From: an uncultured Catenibacterium sp.
Lineage (GTDB): Bacteria; Bacillota_I; Bacilli_A; Erysipelotrichales; Coprobacillaceae
Direction: 5' to 3'
Assembly (NCBI RefSeq): GCF_900764565.1
Contig: NZ_CAAFOM010000217.1
Location: 1 to 13,754 of the forward strand
DNA length: 13,754 bases
Translations under genes and position numbers: made by a program
Notes under the pieces: generated by a model
The model's input: the letters and a program-made list of their open reading frames with translations, nothing else
The model's database searches: none
Told to the model about the DNA's origin: nothing
Shown: positions 4,911 through 13,250 of the stretch, piece by piece
Layout of the letters: the number at the start of each line of letters is the position of its first letter
Position numbering within the stretch: position 1 is the stretch's first letter

Positions 4911-7211
4911 ATGTTAGATAGTTATAAAGTCTTAGAATTTCCAAGAATTTTAAATAGTATCGCAGGTACATGTCGTACAGAAATTGCGAAAAAGAAGATC
5001 TTACATCTAGAGATGTATGACAATTTAGCTGATTTAAATGAAGAACAGAATCGTTTAGAAGAAGCTATGACAATTCATCGTATTATGGGTACTTTACCTC
5101 TTGCACCACTCAATGATATCAGTGCTTATCTTGCAAAGGCTAAGATGGATGGTATTCTAGCCCCTGAAGAATTAATGGCGATTGACCATATGTTAGAAAA
5201 CATCTTTCAGGTTACATCTTATTTTAATGCGTATGAAGGAGATATTATTCTATTAAGAGATTTAGTAGAAGGTCTAGAAGGGGATAATGGTCTTCATATT
5301 GAAATTAATAGATGTATTATGCCTGATGGGTCTATCAGTGATCATGCGAGTGAAACTCTTTATCGTATTAGAAAAAGCATGCATGCATTAGAAGGACGTA
5401 TTCGTCATTCAATGGAAGGCTATTTAAAGAGTGAAAAGAATTCTTTAAGTATGGATACTCTTTCAAGTAAAAATGATCGTTTAGTACTTGCAGTCAAAGC
5501 ACCTCATAAAAATGAGATTAAAGGTTTAGTTCATGCAACAAGTGCGTCTGGTCAGACATTCTTTATAGAACCAGAAAGCGTTGTTGTCATGAATAATGAA
5601 CTTAACGAATTAAAGAGTCAGGAACAAACAGAAATCAATAAAATACTTCAAAGTCTAACAAGACGTGTTAAGTACAACTATACAAGATTCTATTTTGATC
5701 GGGAACTCATGTCTGAACTTGATTTCATTTTTGCGAAAGCACTTTTTGGCTGTGATTATGATTGTGTAAAGCCTGATATCAATGAAACCGGTGTTCTTTC
5801 TTTAAAGCAGGCAAGACATCCCTTAATTGATCAGGAAAAGATAGTTCCTAATGATATTATTATTGATGGCAAGATGCTTATGATTACTGGTTCTAATACT
5901 GGTGGTAAAACAGTGGCTTTAAAAACAGCAGGTTTATTATCATTAATGGCTATTAGTGGGTTAGCTGTTCCAGCTACTGACGCTTCTATTCCATTCTTTG
6001 ATGCTGTTTATACAGATATTGGTGATGAGCAGTCAATTGAACAATCACTTTCAACTTATTCATCACATATGAAGAAGCTTATCTCTATCCTAGAACATGC
6101 CACATGTCGTTCTTTGATTCTTATCGATGAAATTGGTTCTGGTACAGACCCACAAGAAGGAGCATGTCTAGGAGAAGCTATCTTAGATACATTACTAAAT
6201 CGTGACTGCCGTATTATTGCATCAACTCACTATGGTGAATTAAAAAGTTATGGTCAGACAAGAGATGATATAACACTTGCATCAGTTGGATTTGATGTAG
6301 AAACAATGCGTCCTACATATCGCTTAAAGCTTCATTCTATTGGCTCTTCTTATGCCTTTGAAATTGCGGCTTCTTTAGGACTTGATCATGAGATTATTGA
6401 TCATGCTTTACATAATAAAGAAGAACGTATGAGTGAAGCAGAAAAGCTCACTGAAAAGCTGACTAAGCAGAGTGCTGAACTAGATGAGAAAGAAGAAAGA
6501 ATCAATCAGTTACTTGCAGAAAATGAAAAGCTTCATAATCGTTATGAACATCAGCTTTCTATTGCAACAAAACAGAAGGATCGTATTGTAGAAGAGGCAC
6601 AGAAGGAAGCCAATAAGATGCTTGAAGAGGCTAAGAAAACAATTGATGAATTAACTAAAGATATCATGAATCAGGGGGCTTTAAAACCTCATCAGGTCAC
6701 TGCAGCCAAACATGCATTAGACCAGCAGAAGTATGAAAAGAAAGAAGTTGTAAAAGTACAGGATCATGTCTTTAAGAAGGGTGATCATGTTAAACTTGAC
6801 AAGATGAATAGAGAAGGGGATGTACTTGAAGTTAAGAAACATGAACTGCTTATTGATTTAGGTGGTCTCCAGGCTCGTGTGAAAGATACAGAAGTTACTT
6901 TCATGCATGGCGCTTCTAAGCCACAGAAAGTAAAAAAAGCAGGCACTAGACAGCATATGAAGAAAACAGGACATTATGAAGTCAATGTCATTGGTATGCG
7001 CTATGAAGAAGCAATGAATACTGTTGAAAAGTTCTTAGATGATGCTTTATTACTTGGTTATCCTTCAGTACGTATTGTGCATGGTATGGGTAAAGGAATT
7101 TTACGTAATGGTATAAGAAAGAAGTTAGATCATTTATCTTATGTAAAAGAATATCGTGATGGTGGTCCTAATGAAGGTGGTTTAGGTGTAACGGTGGTTA
7201 GCTTTGAATAA
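4911..7211 (+). CDS. mutS2: MutS2 (recombination and ribosome-rescue ATPase)
   Basis: A 766-residue MutS2. The N-terminal lever/clamp region (1-300) is followed by an ABC-type ATPase with Walker A GSNTGGKT (327-334), Walker B LILIDE (D406, E407), GSGTDPQEG and STHYGELK. A coiled coil covers about 505-600, a small KOW-like barrel (FKKGDHVKL) follows, and a C-terminal Smr domain runs from about 688 to 766. MutS2 lacks the mismatch-recognition domain of MutS. It is linked to suppression of recombination and, in Bacillus, to collided-ribosome rescue. The Smr LDLR motif is replaced by VNVI (691-694) and HGxGxG is HGMGKG. ATG 4911 is preferred to the in-frame GTG at 4902 because AGGAAGTG lies just upstream and because it follows the cvpA stop by one base. 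Its stop overlaps uvrC by 8 bases. Confidence 0.95.
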   Translation: MLDSYKVLEFPRILNSIAGTCRTEIAKKKILHLEMYDNLADLNEEQNRLEEAMTIHRIMGTLPLAPLNDISAYLAKAKMDGILAPEELMAIDHMLENIFQVTSYFNAYEGDIILLRDLVEGLEGDNGLHIEINRCIMPDGSISDHASETLYRIRKSMHALEGRIRHSMEGYLKSEKNSLSMDTLSSKNDRLVLAVKAPHKNEIKGLVHATSASGQTFFIEPESVVVMNNELNELKSQEQTEINKILQSLTRRVKYNYTRFYFDRELMSELDFIFAKALFGCDYDCVKPDINETGVLSLKQARHPLIDQEKIVPNDIIIDGKMLMITGSNTGGKTVALKTAGLLSLMAISGLAVPATDASIPFFDAVYTDIGDEQSIEQSLSTYSSHMKKLISILEHATCRSLILIDEIGSGTDPQEGACLGEAILDTLLNRDCRIIASTHYGELKSYGQTRDDITLASVGFDVETMRPTYRLKLHSIGSSYAFEIAASLGLDHEIIDHALHNKEERMSEAEKLTEKLTKQSAELDEKEERINQLLAENEKLHNRYEHQLSIATKQKDRIVEEAQKEANKMLEEAKKTIDELTKDIMNQGALKPHQVTAAKHALDQQKYEKKEVVKVQDHVFKKGDHVKLDKMNREGDVLEVKKHELLIDLGGLQARVKDTEVTFMHGASKPQKVKKAGTRQHMKKTGHYEVNVIGMRYEEAMNTVEKFLDDALLLGYPSVRIVHGMGKGILRNGIRKKLDHLSYVKEYRDGGPNEGGLGVTVVSFE

Positions 7212-8973
7212 GAATCTAGATTATATTAAAAAGAAGCTTTCATTACTTCCTATGTCTCCTGGCTGTTATTTAATGAAGAATACAGAAGGAAAAGTCATTT
7301 ATGTAGGAAAGGCGCGAAAACTGAAAAATCGCGTCTCTTCTTATTTTACAGGTGCACATAACTATAAAACAACAAAGCTTGTAGATCATATATGGGACTT
7401 TGACTATATTGTGACAGGCAGTGAAAAGGAAGCATTATTACTTGAAATCAATTTAATTAAAGACTATACACCTGAATATAACATCATGTTTATGGATAAT
7501 ACCTATTATCCTTATATTGAATTAACAGATGAAACCCATCCAAGACTAAAGATCGTAAGAAAAACAAAAAATAAAAAGAATAAGTACTTTGGTCCTTATC
7601 CAGATGCCACTGCTGCAAGAAATACATTTAAATTATTAAATAAGCTTTATCCTTTAAGAAAATGCAATCATGTGCCAGATAAGCCCTGCTTATATTATTC
7701 ATTACATCAATGCTTAGGGCCATGTATCAACGATATTGATAAGAGCCAATATGATGAAATAAGAAAAGAACTGATTTCTTTTATTCATGGTAATACCAAA
7801 TCAAAGATTGATGAACTCACTGAAAAGATGATGACAGCCAGTGAAAATCTACAATTTGAGCTGGCAAAAGAATATCGTGATCTCATTCGTTCTATAGAAT
7901 ATGTAACTGCCAAACAGAATGTTCAATTTGGTGATTATAAAGATAGAGATATTCTAGGCTATTATATTGATAAAGGCTATATCAGTATACAGCTCTTCTT
8001 TATGCGTGAAGGCAAGCTTCTTTATCATGATTTCAATCTTGAACCTGTAGAGGAAGATTTTGAAGAAGATCTGATCCGTTTCTTAGTTACTTATTATCAA
8101 ACACATCCTGAACCATATGAACTGCTTATTCCTCAGGATGTAGATCTAGAACTCTTATCTGAAATATTATCCTGTCATGTACTACAGCCTCAAAGAGGAG
8201 ATAAGAAATCCTTAGTAGAAATGGCTAATAAGAATGCAAAGGAAGCATTAGAAAAGAAATTCTTATTAAAAGAGAAGACAGATGAAAAGACAATCCTGCC
8301 TATTATCGAATTAGGTAAAAAACTAGGTATTGAAACACCACATACTATTGAATTATATGATAACTCTAATATCCAGGGGGCTTATGCTGTTGCGGGTATG
8401 GTTGTTTATAAGGATGGTGTACCTTCTAAAAAAGATTATCGTAAATATAAGATCAAGACAGTTGAAGGTCCTGATGATTATGCAAGTATGAAGGAAGTCA
8501 TCTATAGACGCTATTATCGTCTTTTAATGGAACAAAAGGAAATGGCAGATCTTATTATTGTCGATGGTGGACTTGGACAAATTAAAGTAGCTAAAGAAGT
8601 TATCGACAGTTTGAATCTTCCTGTACATATATGTGGTTTATCTAAGGATGATAAGCATTCTACTGCCATGCTTCTAGATGAAAATGGCAATCAGGTGCCT
8701 ATTGATACAAAGAGTCCGTTATTCTTCCTTCTTACACGTATGCAGGATGAAGTGCACCGTTATGCTATTTCATTCCATCGTCAGGTACGTTCTAAATCAT
8801 TGTTCAGTTCTATTCTTGATGAAGTAGACGGAATAGGGGAAGCACGCAAGAAGAAACTTCTCAATCATTTTAAAAGTGTAAAAAAGATGAAAGAAGCGTC
8901 TTTAGAAGAACTAGAAGCCGTTATTCCTAAAAACACAGCTTCAAAACTCTATGAAGTACTACACAAAGATTAA
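7204..8973 (+). CDS. uvrC: Excinuclease ABC subunit C
   Basis: A 589-residue UvrC, the nuclease making both incisions in UvrABC nucleotide excision repair. Domains in order: GIY-YIG nuclease (GCY at 20-22, YVG at 33-35, R43, E81) for the 3' incision; four cysteines C154, C162, C170 and C174, matching those reported to hold an Fe-S cluster in E. coli UvrC; a UVR motif for UvrB (about 199-234); an RNase H-like 5' nuclease with D386, D454 and H518; and tandem HhH DNA-binding motifs (about 536-589). The start is TTG at 7204, inside the mutS2 stop region. No in-frame ATG before codon 17 would keep the GIY-YIG domain intact, so translation is probably coupled to mutS2. No LexA-type box was seen, and no clear terminator follows. 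Confidence 0.96.
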   Translation: MNKNLDYIKKKLSLLPMSPGCYLMKNTEGKVIYVGKARKLKNRVSSYFTGAHNYKTTKLVDHIWDFDYIVTGSEKEALLLEINLIKDYTPEYNIMFMDNTYYPYIELTDETHPRLKIVRKTKNKKNKYFGPYPDATAARNTFKLLNKLYPLRKCNHVPDKPCLYYSLHQCLGPCINDIDKSQYDEIRKELISFIHGNTKSKIDELTEKMMTASENLQFELAKEYRDLIRSIEYVTAKQNVQFGDYKDRDILGYYIDKGYISIQLFFMREGKLLYHDFNLEPVEEDFEEDLIRFLVTYYQTHPEPYELLIPQDVDLELLSEILSCHVLQPQRGDKKSLVEMANKNAKEALEKKFLLKEKTDEKTILPIIELGKKLGIETPHTIELYDNSNIQGAYAVAGMVVYKDGVPSKKDYRKYKIKTVEGPDDYASMKEVIYRRYYRLLMEQKEMADLIIVDGGLGQIKVAKEVIDSLNLPVHICGLSKDDKHSTAMLLDENGNQVPIDTKSPLFFLLTRMQDEVHRYAISFHRQVRSKSLFSSILDEVDGIGEARKKKLLNHFKSVKKMKEASLEELEAVIPKNTASKLYEVLHKD

Positions 8974-8975
8974 AC

Positions 8976-9004
8976 TATACACTACGAATGATATACTATA
9001 TAAT
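8976..9004 (+). promoter_or_regulatory. Putative promoter of the VanY-like gene
   Basis: TATAAT at 8999-9004 lies 17 bp after TATACA (8976-8981), which matches 4 of 6 bases of the -35 consensus. A start site near 9011 would sit just before AGGTGA (9019-9024). Confidence 0.5.
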
Positions 9005-9028
9005 TGACACTAGAGAGCAGGTGATTTA

Positions 9029-10180
9029 ATGGAAAATAAGCGCAAGTATCTGTTTATTACAGTCATTGCATTATTTATCGTTTCATTCTATACAATTAAT
9101 CTCCGTTTTGATCCATTCTATCGTGTCAATGGCATCAACAATGACAATAGAATGATCATCGAGAAATATCTAAGTAAAGAGGAACAGAAATATCTTGTAG
9201 AAAACAGAATTCCACTTTACCATTTTATGAAATTCATCAAGTATGATGATTTTTATCTTCCCTATTATCAATATTATGAACTACTAGAAAAGACAGGTCG
9301 CTATGACAACAATAAAATCATTCTTACTACTGGGAATGAATTAGCAGGAAAACTTCTTGATAGTTTTAAGAACAAAGCCTATGATCAGGCGAAGAAACTA
9401 GTGGAACATGATTTGGAATCAGGGTATTTATATAATCAGAACTTTGATTTTGATAAATTGGAAATCTATTATGAGATGAGACCACTTTATGATGATTATA
9501 GTTATGTGGATGATACAGAATACTATATTGAATTATTAAAGAATCGTGGATTAACAGATAAATTAATCAGTTCTTTCTTTGCGGATGCCTGTGATAACTA
9601 TTCACGTTATGGGCTGACAACGCTTATGACTCAGGCCAATAATCATGAAATATTCTTGATTGCGGATCCTTCATCTTTGCTTACAACACTTAACGAGACA
9701 AGTTATATAGGGGCTTATGTACCTCATAATCTTGTCCTGATGTCAGATATCCATCGTTTGAAATACGCTATGTATTTAGAAAATGATACCTATGAAGCCT
9801 TAAAGAAGATGGTAGAAGCGATGCCTGATGATATTGCAGAAGACTTTTATGTTAAAGAAGCTTATGAGAGCTTTAATGATTTTCAGTATTCAAACCCATC
9901 TCTTGCTGGTAAAGATGAAAGACAGCTTGGTAGAACAGTATCTATTGCATCTAAATCTATTGCCTATCAGACATTTGAAACATCTGCCCTGTCACAATGG
10001 CTTGAAGCACATTCTTATGAATATGGCTTCATATTGCGTTATCCAAAGCGTATGGCTTCTTCTACGAATCGTGTCTATGATTCCCATTATTATCGCTATG
10101 TAGGTAAGAAGACAGCCAATAAGATTTATAAAGAGAATAGCTGTATTGAAGAATATATTCAAAAGGAGGCAGTAAAATGA
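9029..10180 (+). CDS. Membrane-anchored VanY/D-Ala-D-Ala carboxypeptidase-like protein, zinc ligands lost
   Basis: A 383-residue protein with one N-terminal transmembrane anchor (about 7-24), a long extracytoplasmic region of unknown function (about 28-250), and a C-terminal VanY-like domain. The VanY resemblance is clear in AGKDERQLGRTVSI (293-306), the GFILRYPK block (333-340) and DSHYYRYVG (351-359), plus a terminal EEYI. In active enzymes these blocks are SxHxxGxAxD and ExxH. Here the first His is R298, the Asp is S305, the second His is Y354 (a His sits one place earlier, H353), and the catalytic Glu is D351. All three zinc ligands are thus replaced. The frame is intact. The likely reading is a non-catalytic wall-associated protein, perhaps peptide-binding. 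It has AGGTGA before ATG 9029 and overlaps the next start by 4 bases (ATGA). Confidence 0.8.
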   Translation: MENKRKYLFITVIALFIVSFYTINLRFDPFYRVNGINNDNRMIIEKYLSKEEQKYLVENRIPLYHFMKFIKYDDFYLPYYQYYELLEKTGRYDNNKIILTTGNELAGKLLDSFKNKAYDQAKKLVEHDLESGYLYNQNFDFDKLEIYYEMRPLYDDYSYVDDTEYYIELLKNRGLTDKLISSFFADACDNYSRYGLTTLMTQANNHEIFLIADPSSLLTTLNETSYIGAYVPHNLVLMSDIHRLKYAMYLENDTYEALKKMVEAMPDDIAEDFYVKEAYESFNDFQYSNPSLAGKDERQLGRTVSIASKSIAYQTFETSALSQWLEAHSYEYGFILRYPKRMASSTNRVYDSHYYRYVGKKTANKIYKENSCIEEYIQKEAVK

Positions 10181-10644
10181 AGAAAATTGTAATCATGTCA
10201 GATAATCATGGCGATATGAATATGTTGACAGATATTAAAGTCCTAGAAGATGATGCAGATTACTATATCCATTGTGGTGATAGTGAATCCTACTCACTTC
10301 GTGATCTCGATGGCTTTGTTGCGGTTAAAGGCAATAATGACTGGAGTCTTGATCTTCCTCAGACCGCAAGATTAGATATTGAAGGTAGACATCTTTTGAT
10401 CACTCATGGACAGTTCTTTGGTTATTTTGATCGTGAAAAGAAAATGATTCAGTTCTTAAAGAAGTACAATGGAGATGTTTTAATCTCAGGTCATACACAT
10501 ATGCCTCTTGCAAAAGAAGAAAACGGCTTGTGGCTTATTAATCCAGGCTCAACATCCTGGCCACGTGGTGGATCAAAACGTTCTTATGCAGTTGTGACTA
10601 TTGATGATACAACTGTAGATGTTATGATTAAAACTCTTGAATAG
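10177..10644 (+). CDS. YfcE/YsnB-type metallophosphodiesterase
   Basis: A 155-residue calcineurin-like phosphodiesterase of the small YfcE/YsnB type. The dinuclear metal-site motifs are complete: SDNHGD (D9, H11), HCGDSE (D35), GNNDW (N53), THGQ (H77) and GHTHMP (H106, H108). Relatives hydrolyse model phosphodiesters in the presence of Mn; the physiological substrate is unknown. The length is normal and no signal peptide is present, so it is cytoplasmic. The ATG overlaps the stop of the VanY-like gene (ATGA at 10177-10180) and follows AAAGGAGG, so the two are co-transcribed and translationally coupled. No clear terminator was found before the riboswitch promoter. Confidence 0.92.
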   Translation: MKKIVIMSDNHGDMNMLTDIKVLEDDADYYIHCGDSESYSLRDLDGFVAVKGNNDWSLDLPQTARLDIEGRHLLITHGQFFGYFDREKKMIQFLKKYNGDVLISGHTHMPLAKEENGLWLINPGSTSWPRGGSKRSYAVVTIDDTTVDVMIKTLE

Positions 10645-10667
10645 ACATACATTTAAATAATTAGGAA

Positions 10668-10695
10668 TTGACATTTTATATCTTCCTATTATAAT
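10668..10695 (+). promoter_or_regulatory. Promoter of the riboswitch-controlled ABC operon
   Basis: TTGACA (10668-10673) and TATAAT (10690-10695) are both perfect, with a 16-bp spacer. The predicted start near 10703 lies just before the riboswitch. Confidence 0.88.
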
Positions 10696-10714
10696 GAGCA
10701 TGTAAAGTCAAATA

Positions 10715-10876
10715 TAAAGATAGAGGAAGCGATGCATCAGAGTAATATGTGGAGTCGGCAGACTAAGAATCATATGAAAGGTAATCATCGCCGAAAGAAA
10801 ATAAGCGGCAGCTTGTAGTCTTGGTGATTCAGGGAATACCTGTCTCACTCCTTCATGATGAAGAGGCGTTATCTTA
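10715..10876 (+). ncRNA. Lysine riboswitch (L-box) aptamer
   Basis: The leader carries the L-box signatures in order: AAGATA-GAGG (10717-10726), AGC-GA, AGAGTA (10739-10744), GGAG (10751-10754), GAAAGG (10776-10781) and GCCGAA (10790-10795). A P4 helix pairs GCCG with CGGC (10804-10807 region) and a P5-like hairpin CAGG-GAATA-CCTG follows. Helix P1 can form between AAGATA (10717-10722) and TATCTT (10870-10875). L-box RNAs bind lysine and usually end transcription when lysine is plentiful. The T-box, SAM-I and glycine classes do not show this motif order. Confidence 0.88.
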
Positions 10877-10898
10877 TCGTTAAAGCTATACGATAACG
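10867..10898 (+). promoter_or_regulatory. Antiterminator of the lysine riboswitch
   Basis: CGTTATC (10867-10873) can pair with GATAACG (10892-10898). The left strand overlaps the 3' strand of P1 and the right strand overlaps the terminator loop and arms, so aptamer closure and antitermination exclude each other. This predicts lysine-dependent termination. Confidence 0.75.
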
Positions 10899-10910
10899 TA
10901 TAGCTTTTTT
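10882..10910 (+). terminator. Riboswitch-controlled intrinsic terminator
   Basis: AAAGCTATACG (10882-10892) pairs over 11 bp with CGTATAGCTTT (10897-10907) around ATAA, and runs into six T's (10905-10910). It lies about 30 bases before the first ABC gene. Confidence 0.92.
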
Positions 10911-10938
10911 CTATTTTTATATAGAAAGGGGAATAATT

Positions 10939-11754
10939 ATGAAAAAGACTTTAATTACGCTTGCAGCAGCAGCACTTGTATTATCAGGATGTGGATCATC
11001 TACTAAACAAGATAACAATACTTTTACAGTAGGAATGGAAGCAGCTTACCAGCCATTTAACTGGCAGACTTCTAAGAAAACAGATACTGCTGTTAAATTA
11101 GATGGTGGTGCAGGTTATGCAGATGGTTATGATGTTGTTATTGCCAGCAAAATCGCAAAGAAATTAGGAAAAAAACTTGTAGTAAAGAAGATTGCATGGG
11201 ATGGTTTACAGCCAGCAGTAGAATCTGGTGAAATCGATGCTATCGTTGCAGGTATGACTGCAGATAAGAAACGTGAAAAGGGATTAGATTTCACTACACC
11301 TTATTATCAGAGTGAAATGGTTATGATTGTGAGAAAGAACAGCACTATGACTTCATTCAATGATATCCAGCAGTTCTCAGGTTACAAGGTAACAGGTCAG
11401 AAGAATACAAACTACGATACAATCATTGATCAGATCAAGGGCGTTAAACATCAGACACCTAAATCAACTTATCCAGAATTAGTTGTAGCTTTACAGCAGG
11501 GTGATACAGATGGTATTACTGCAGAATTACCAGTTGCAAATGGTATCGTACAGGCTAACCCAGATTTATCAATAGTTAAATTTGCAGATGGTCATAACTT
11601 CGATGTAGATACTGCAGTATCAATTGGTTTAAAGAATAATACTCGTAAGACTGCTGAATTCAAAAAGATTCAGAAGGCTTTAGACTCTATTTCACAGGAA
11701 GAAAGATTAAAAATCATGGAAGATGCTGTTAAGAGAGCACCTACTGAAAAATAG
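10939..11754 (+). CDS. Amino acid ABC transporter binding lipoprotein (predicted lysine)
   Basis: A 271-residue SBP_bac_3 family binding protein. The signal peptide has a lipobox LSGC with C18, so it should be lipidated and anchored outside the membrane. The fold signatures are FTVGMEAAYQPFNW, GYADGYDVVIASKIAKKLG, the ligand-site stretch AGMTADKKREKGLDFT (R112 aligns with the arginine that grips the ligand carboxylate) and DFTTPYY. The ATG at 10939 follows AAAGGGGA. It is the first gene after the L-box riboswitch and is followed by permease and ATPase genes. Lysine specificity is inferred from the riboswitch; the protein alone only says polar or basic amino acid. Confidence 0.92.
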   Translation: MKKTLITLAAAALVLSGCGSSTKQDNNTFTVGMEAAYQPFNWQTSKKTDTAVKLDGGAGYADGYDVVIASKIAKKLGKKLVVKKIAWDGLQPAVESGEIDAIVAGMTADKKREKGLDFTTPYYQSEMVMIVRKNSTMTSFNDIQQFSGYKVTGQKNTNYDTIIDQIKGVKHQTPKSTYPELVVALQQGDTDGITAELPVANGIVQANPDLSIVKFADGHNFDVDTAVSIGLKNNTRKTAEFKKIQKALDSISQEERLKIMEDAVKRAPTEK

Positions 11755-11762
11755 GAGACAAA

Positions 11763-12491
11763 ATGAAAATAGATTTTCAATATGCATGGAGCCAGTTGAT
11801 CAATAACTGGCCTCTATTCTGGTATGGTATTAAGATGACAATCGCTTTTGCGGTTGTTGGTACATTAGCTGGTCTTGTTTTAGGTCTTATTATTGGTGCC
11901 ATTCGTTGTGTGCCATTAGATCCTCTAGATAAGCCAGTTACAAGATTTTTCAAACAGTTAGGACGTTTTATTACAGGCTTTTATGTATGGGTATTCCGTG
12001 GAACACCTATGATGGTTCAGGCCGTATTCCTTTATTATTTATTTAAGCCAGTTCTACATTGGAATAACTTTACTGCAGGTATGGTTATTATTTCAATTAA
12101 TACTGCGGCTTATATGGCTGAAATTATTCGTAGTGGGATCCAGTCTATTGATGCAGGACAGATGGAAGCAGCTAAGTCTTTAGGTATGACAAATACTCAG
12201 ACTATGATCAATATCATCTTCCCACAGGCTATTAAGAATACATTCCCATCACTTGGTAACCAGTTTATCGTTAATATCAAAGACAGCTGTATGTTAAATG
12301 CGATTTCAGTTGTTGAATTATTCTTCCAGGCACAGTCAGTGGCTGGTACAAACATGAGATATATTGAAGTATATCTCGTTGTTGCGATTCTTTATTTAAT
12401 TCTTACAACTGTTGCAACATTTGCACTTAACTATATTGAAAAGAAGATCAATAAGACAAACACAGTAAGTATCAAGGATAACTGTGCATAG
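11763..12491 (+). CDS. Amino acid ABC transporter permease (HisM/GlnP type)
   Basis: A 242-residue inner-membrane permease of the polar amino acid uptake family. An N-terminal hydrophobic segment starts near residue 18; FYVWVFRGTPMMVQ is the family's conserved RGTPxxVQ motif. The EAA loop that docks on the ATPase is AEIIRSGIQSIDAGQMEAAK followed by SLGM and FPQAIKN. Only one permease gene is present, so the channel is probably a homodimer. It starts 8 bases after the binding protein stop, with AGGAGA overlapping that stop. Its own stop supplies a base of the next gene's binding site. Confidence 0.93.
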   Translation: MKIDFQYAWSQLINNWPLFWYGIKMTIAFAVVGTLAGLVLGLIIGAIRCVPLDPLDKPVTRFFKQLGRFITGFYVWVFRGTPMMVQAVFLYYLFKPVLHWNNFTAGMVIISINTAAYMAEIIRSGIQSIDAGQMEAAKSLGMTNTQTMINIIFPQAIKNTFPSLGNQFIVNIKDSCMLNAISVVELFFQAQSVAGTNMRYIEVYLVVAILYLILTTVATFALNYIEKKINKTNTVSIKDNCA

Positions 12492-12496
12492 GGAGG
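12491..12496 (+). promoter_or_regulatory. Ribosome binding site fixing the ATPase start
   Basis: GGGAGG ends 5 bases before ATG 12502 and shares one base with the permease stop codon. It rules out the longer frame from 12484, which lies inside the permease gene and would contain this site. Confidence 0.8.
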
Positions 12497-12501
12497 AAAA
12501 A

Positions 12502-13239
12502 ATGGATACAGTCATTGAAATTAAACATTTAGAAAAACATTTTGGAAACCTCCGTGTTCTTAATGATATTGATTTTACTATTGAACGTGGTAAGGTTGTG
12601 ACTATTATTGGTTCAAGTGGTTCTGGTAAGAGTACATTATTAAGATGTATTAACTTATTAGAAGTACCTGATGCAGGAGAAATTCTATTTAATGGTCAGA
12701 ATATTTTAAAGGGAGATATGGATGCGTCTACTTATCGTAGTAAGGTAGGTATGGTATTCCAGAACTTCAATTTATTTAGTAACAAGACAGTTTTAGAAAA
12801 CTGTATGATTGGACAGATCAAAGTATTAAAGAAGTCTAAAGAAGAAGCACGTGAGGAAGCTATGAAACAGCTTAAGGCTGTTGGCATGGATAAATTTGCA
12901 GATGCATCTAGCACAAAGCTTTCTGGTGGTCAGAAACAGCGTGTAGCCATTGCGAGAGCATTATGTATGAAACCTGAAGTTCTACTATTTGATGAACCTA
13001 CAAGTGCCTTAGACCCTGAAATGGTAGGGGATGTATTAGATGTAATGAAGGAACTTGCGAAAGAAGGTTTAACAATGGCTGTTGTGACTCATGAAATGCA
13101 GTTTGCAAGAGAAGTCAGCGATGTAGTATGCTTTATGGATCAGGGTGTTATCGCAGAAATGGGTACTCCAGAAGAAGTATTTGAACATCCTAAAACAGAA
13201 CGTGCTCAGCAGTTCTTATCACGTTATTCTAATAGATAA
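12502..13239 (+). CDS. Amino acid ABC transporter ATP-binding protein
   Basis: A 245-residue ATPase of the HisP/GlnQ type that powers the importer encoded just upstream. All nucleotide-site motifs are intact: Walker A GSSGSGKST (37-45), Q-loop Q87 in VGMVFQNFNLF, signature LSGGQ (140-144), Walker B VLLFDEP (D164, E165), D-loop SALD and H-loop H197 in VVTHEM. The length is normal. It is the last gene of the riboswitch operon and is followed by an intrinsic terminator. Confidence 0.95.
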   Translation: MDTVIEIKHLEKHFGNLRVLNDIDFTIERGKVVTIIGSSGSGKSTLLRCINLLEVPDAGEILFNGQNILKGDMDASTYRSKVGMVFQNFNLFSNKTVLENCMIGQIKVLKKSKEEAREEAMKQLKAVGMDKFADASSTKLSGGQKQRVAIARALCMKPEVLLFDEPTSALDPEMVGDVLDVMKELAKEGLTMAVVTHEMQFAREVSDVVCFMDQGVIAEMGTPEEVFEHPKTERAQQFLSRYSNR

Positions 13240-13250
13240 AATATTGACTC

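Noticed and set aside
9828..10103. 91-residue ORF within the VanY-like gene
   Set aside because: Shadow frame of the VanY-like domain; no recognisable protein features.
9029..10180. Frameshift or sequencing error explaining the lost zinc ligands of the VanY-like protein
   Set aside because: Residues on both sides of each motif align in the same frame, and four separate substitutions would be needed.
10703..10938. T-box, SAM-I riboswitch or 6S RNA as the leader of the ABC operon
   Set aside because: No T-box sequence or SAM-I core was found, while the order AGAGG, AGAGTA, GGAG, GAAAGG, GCCGAA fits the lysine L-box.
12732..12914. Minus-strand ORF inside the ATPase gene
   Set aside because: Antisense shadow of conserved ABC ATPase sequence.
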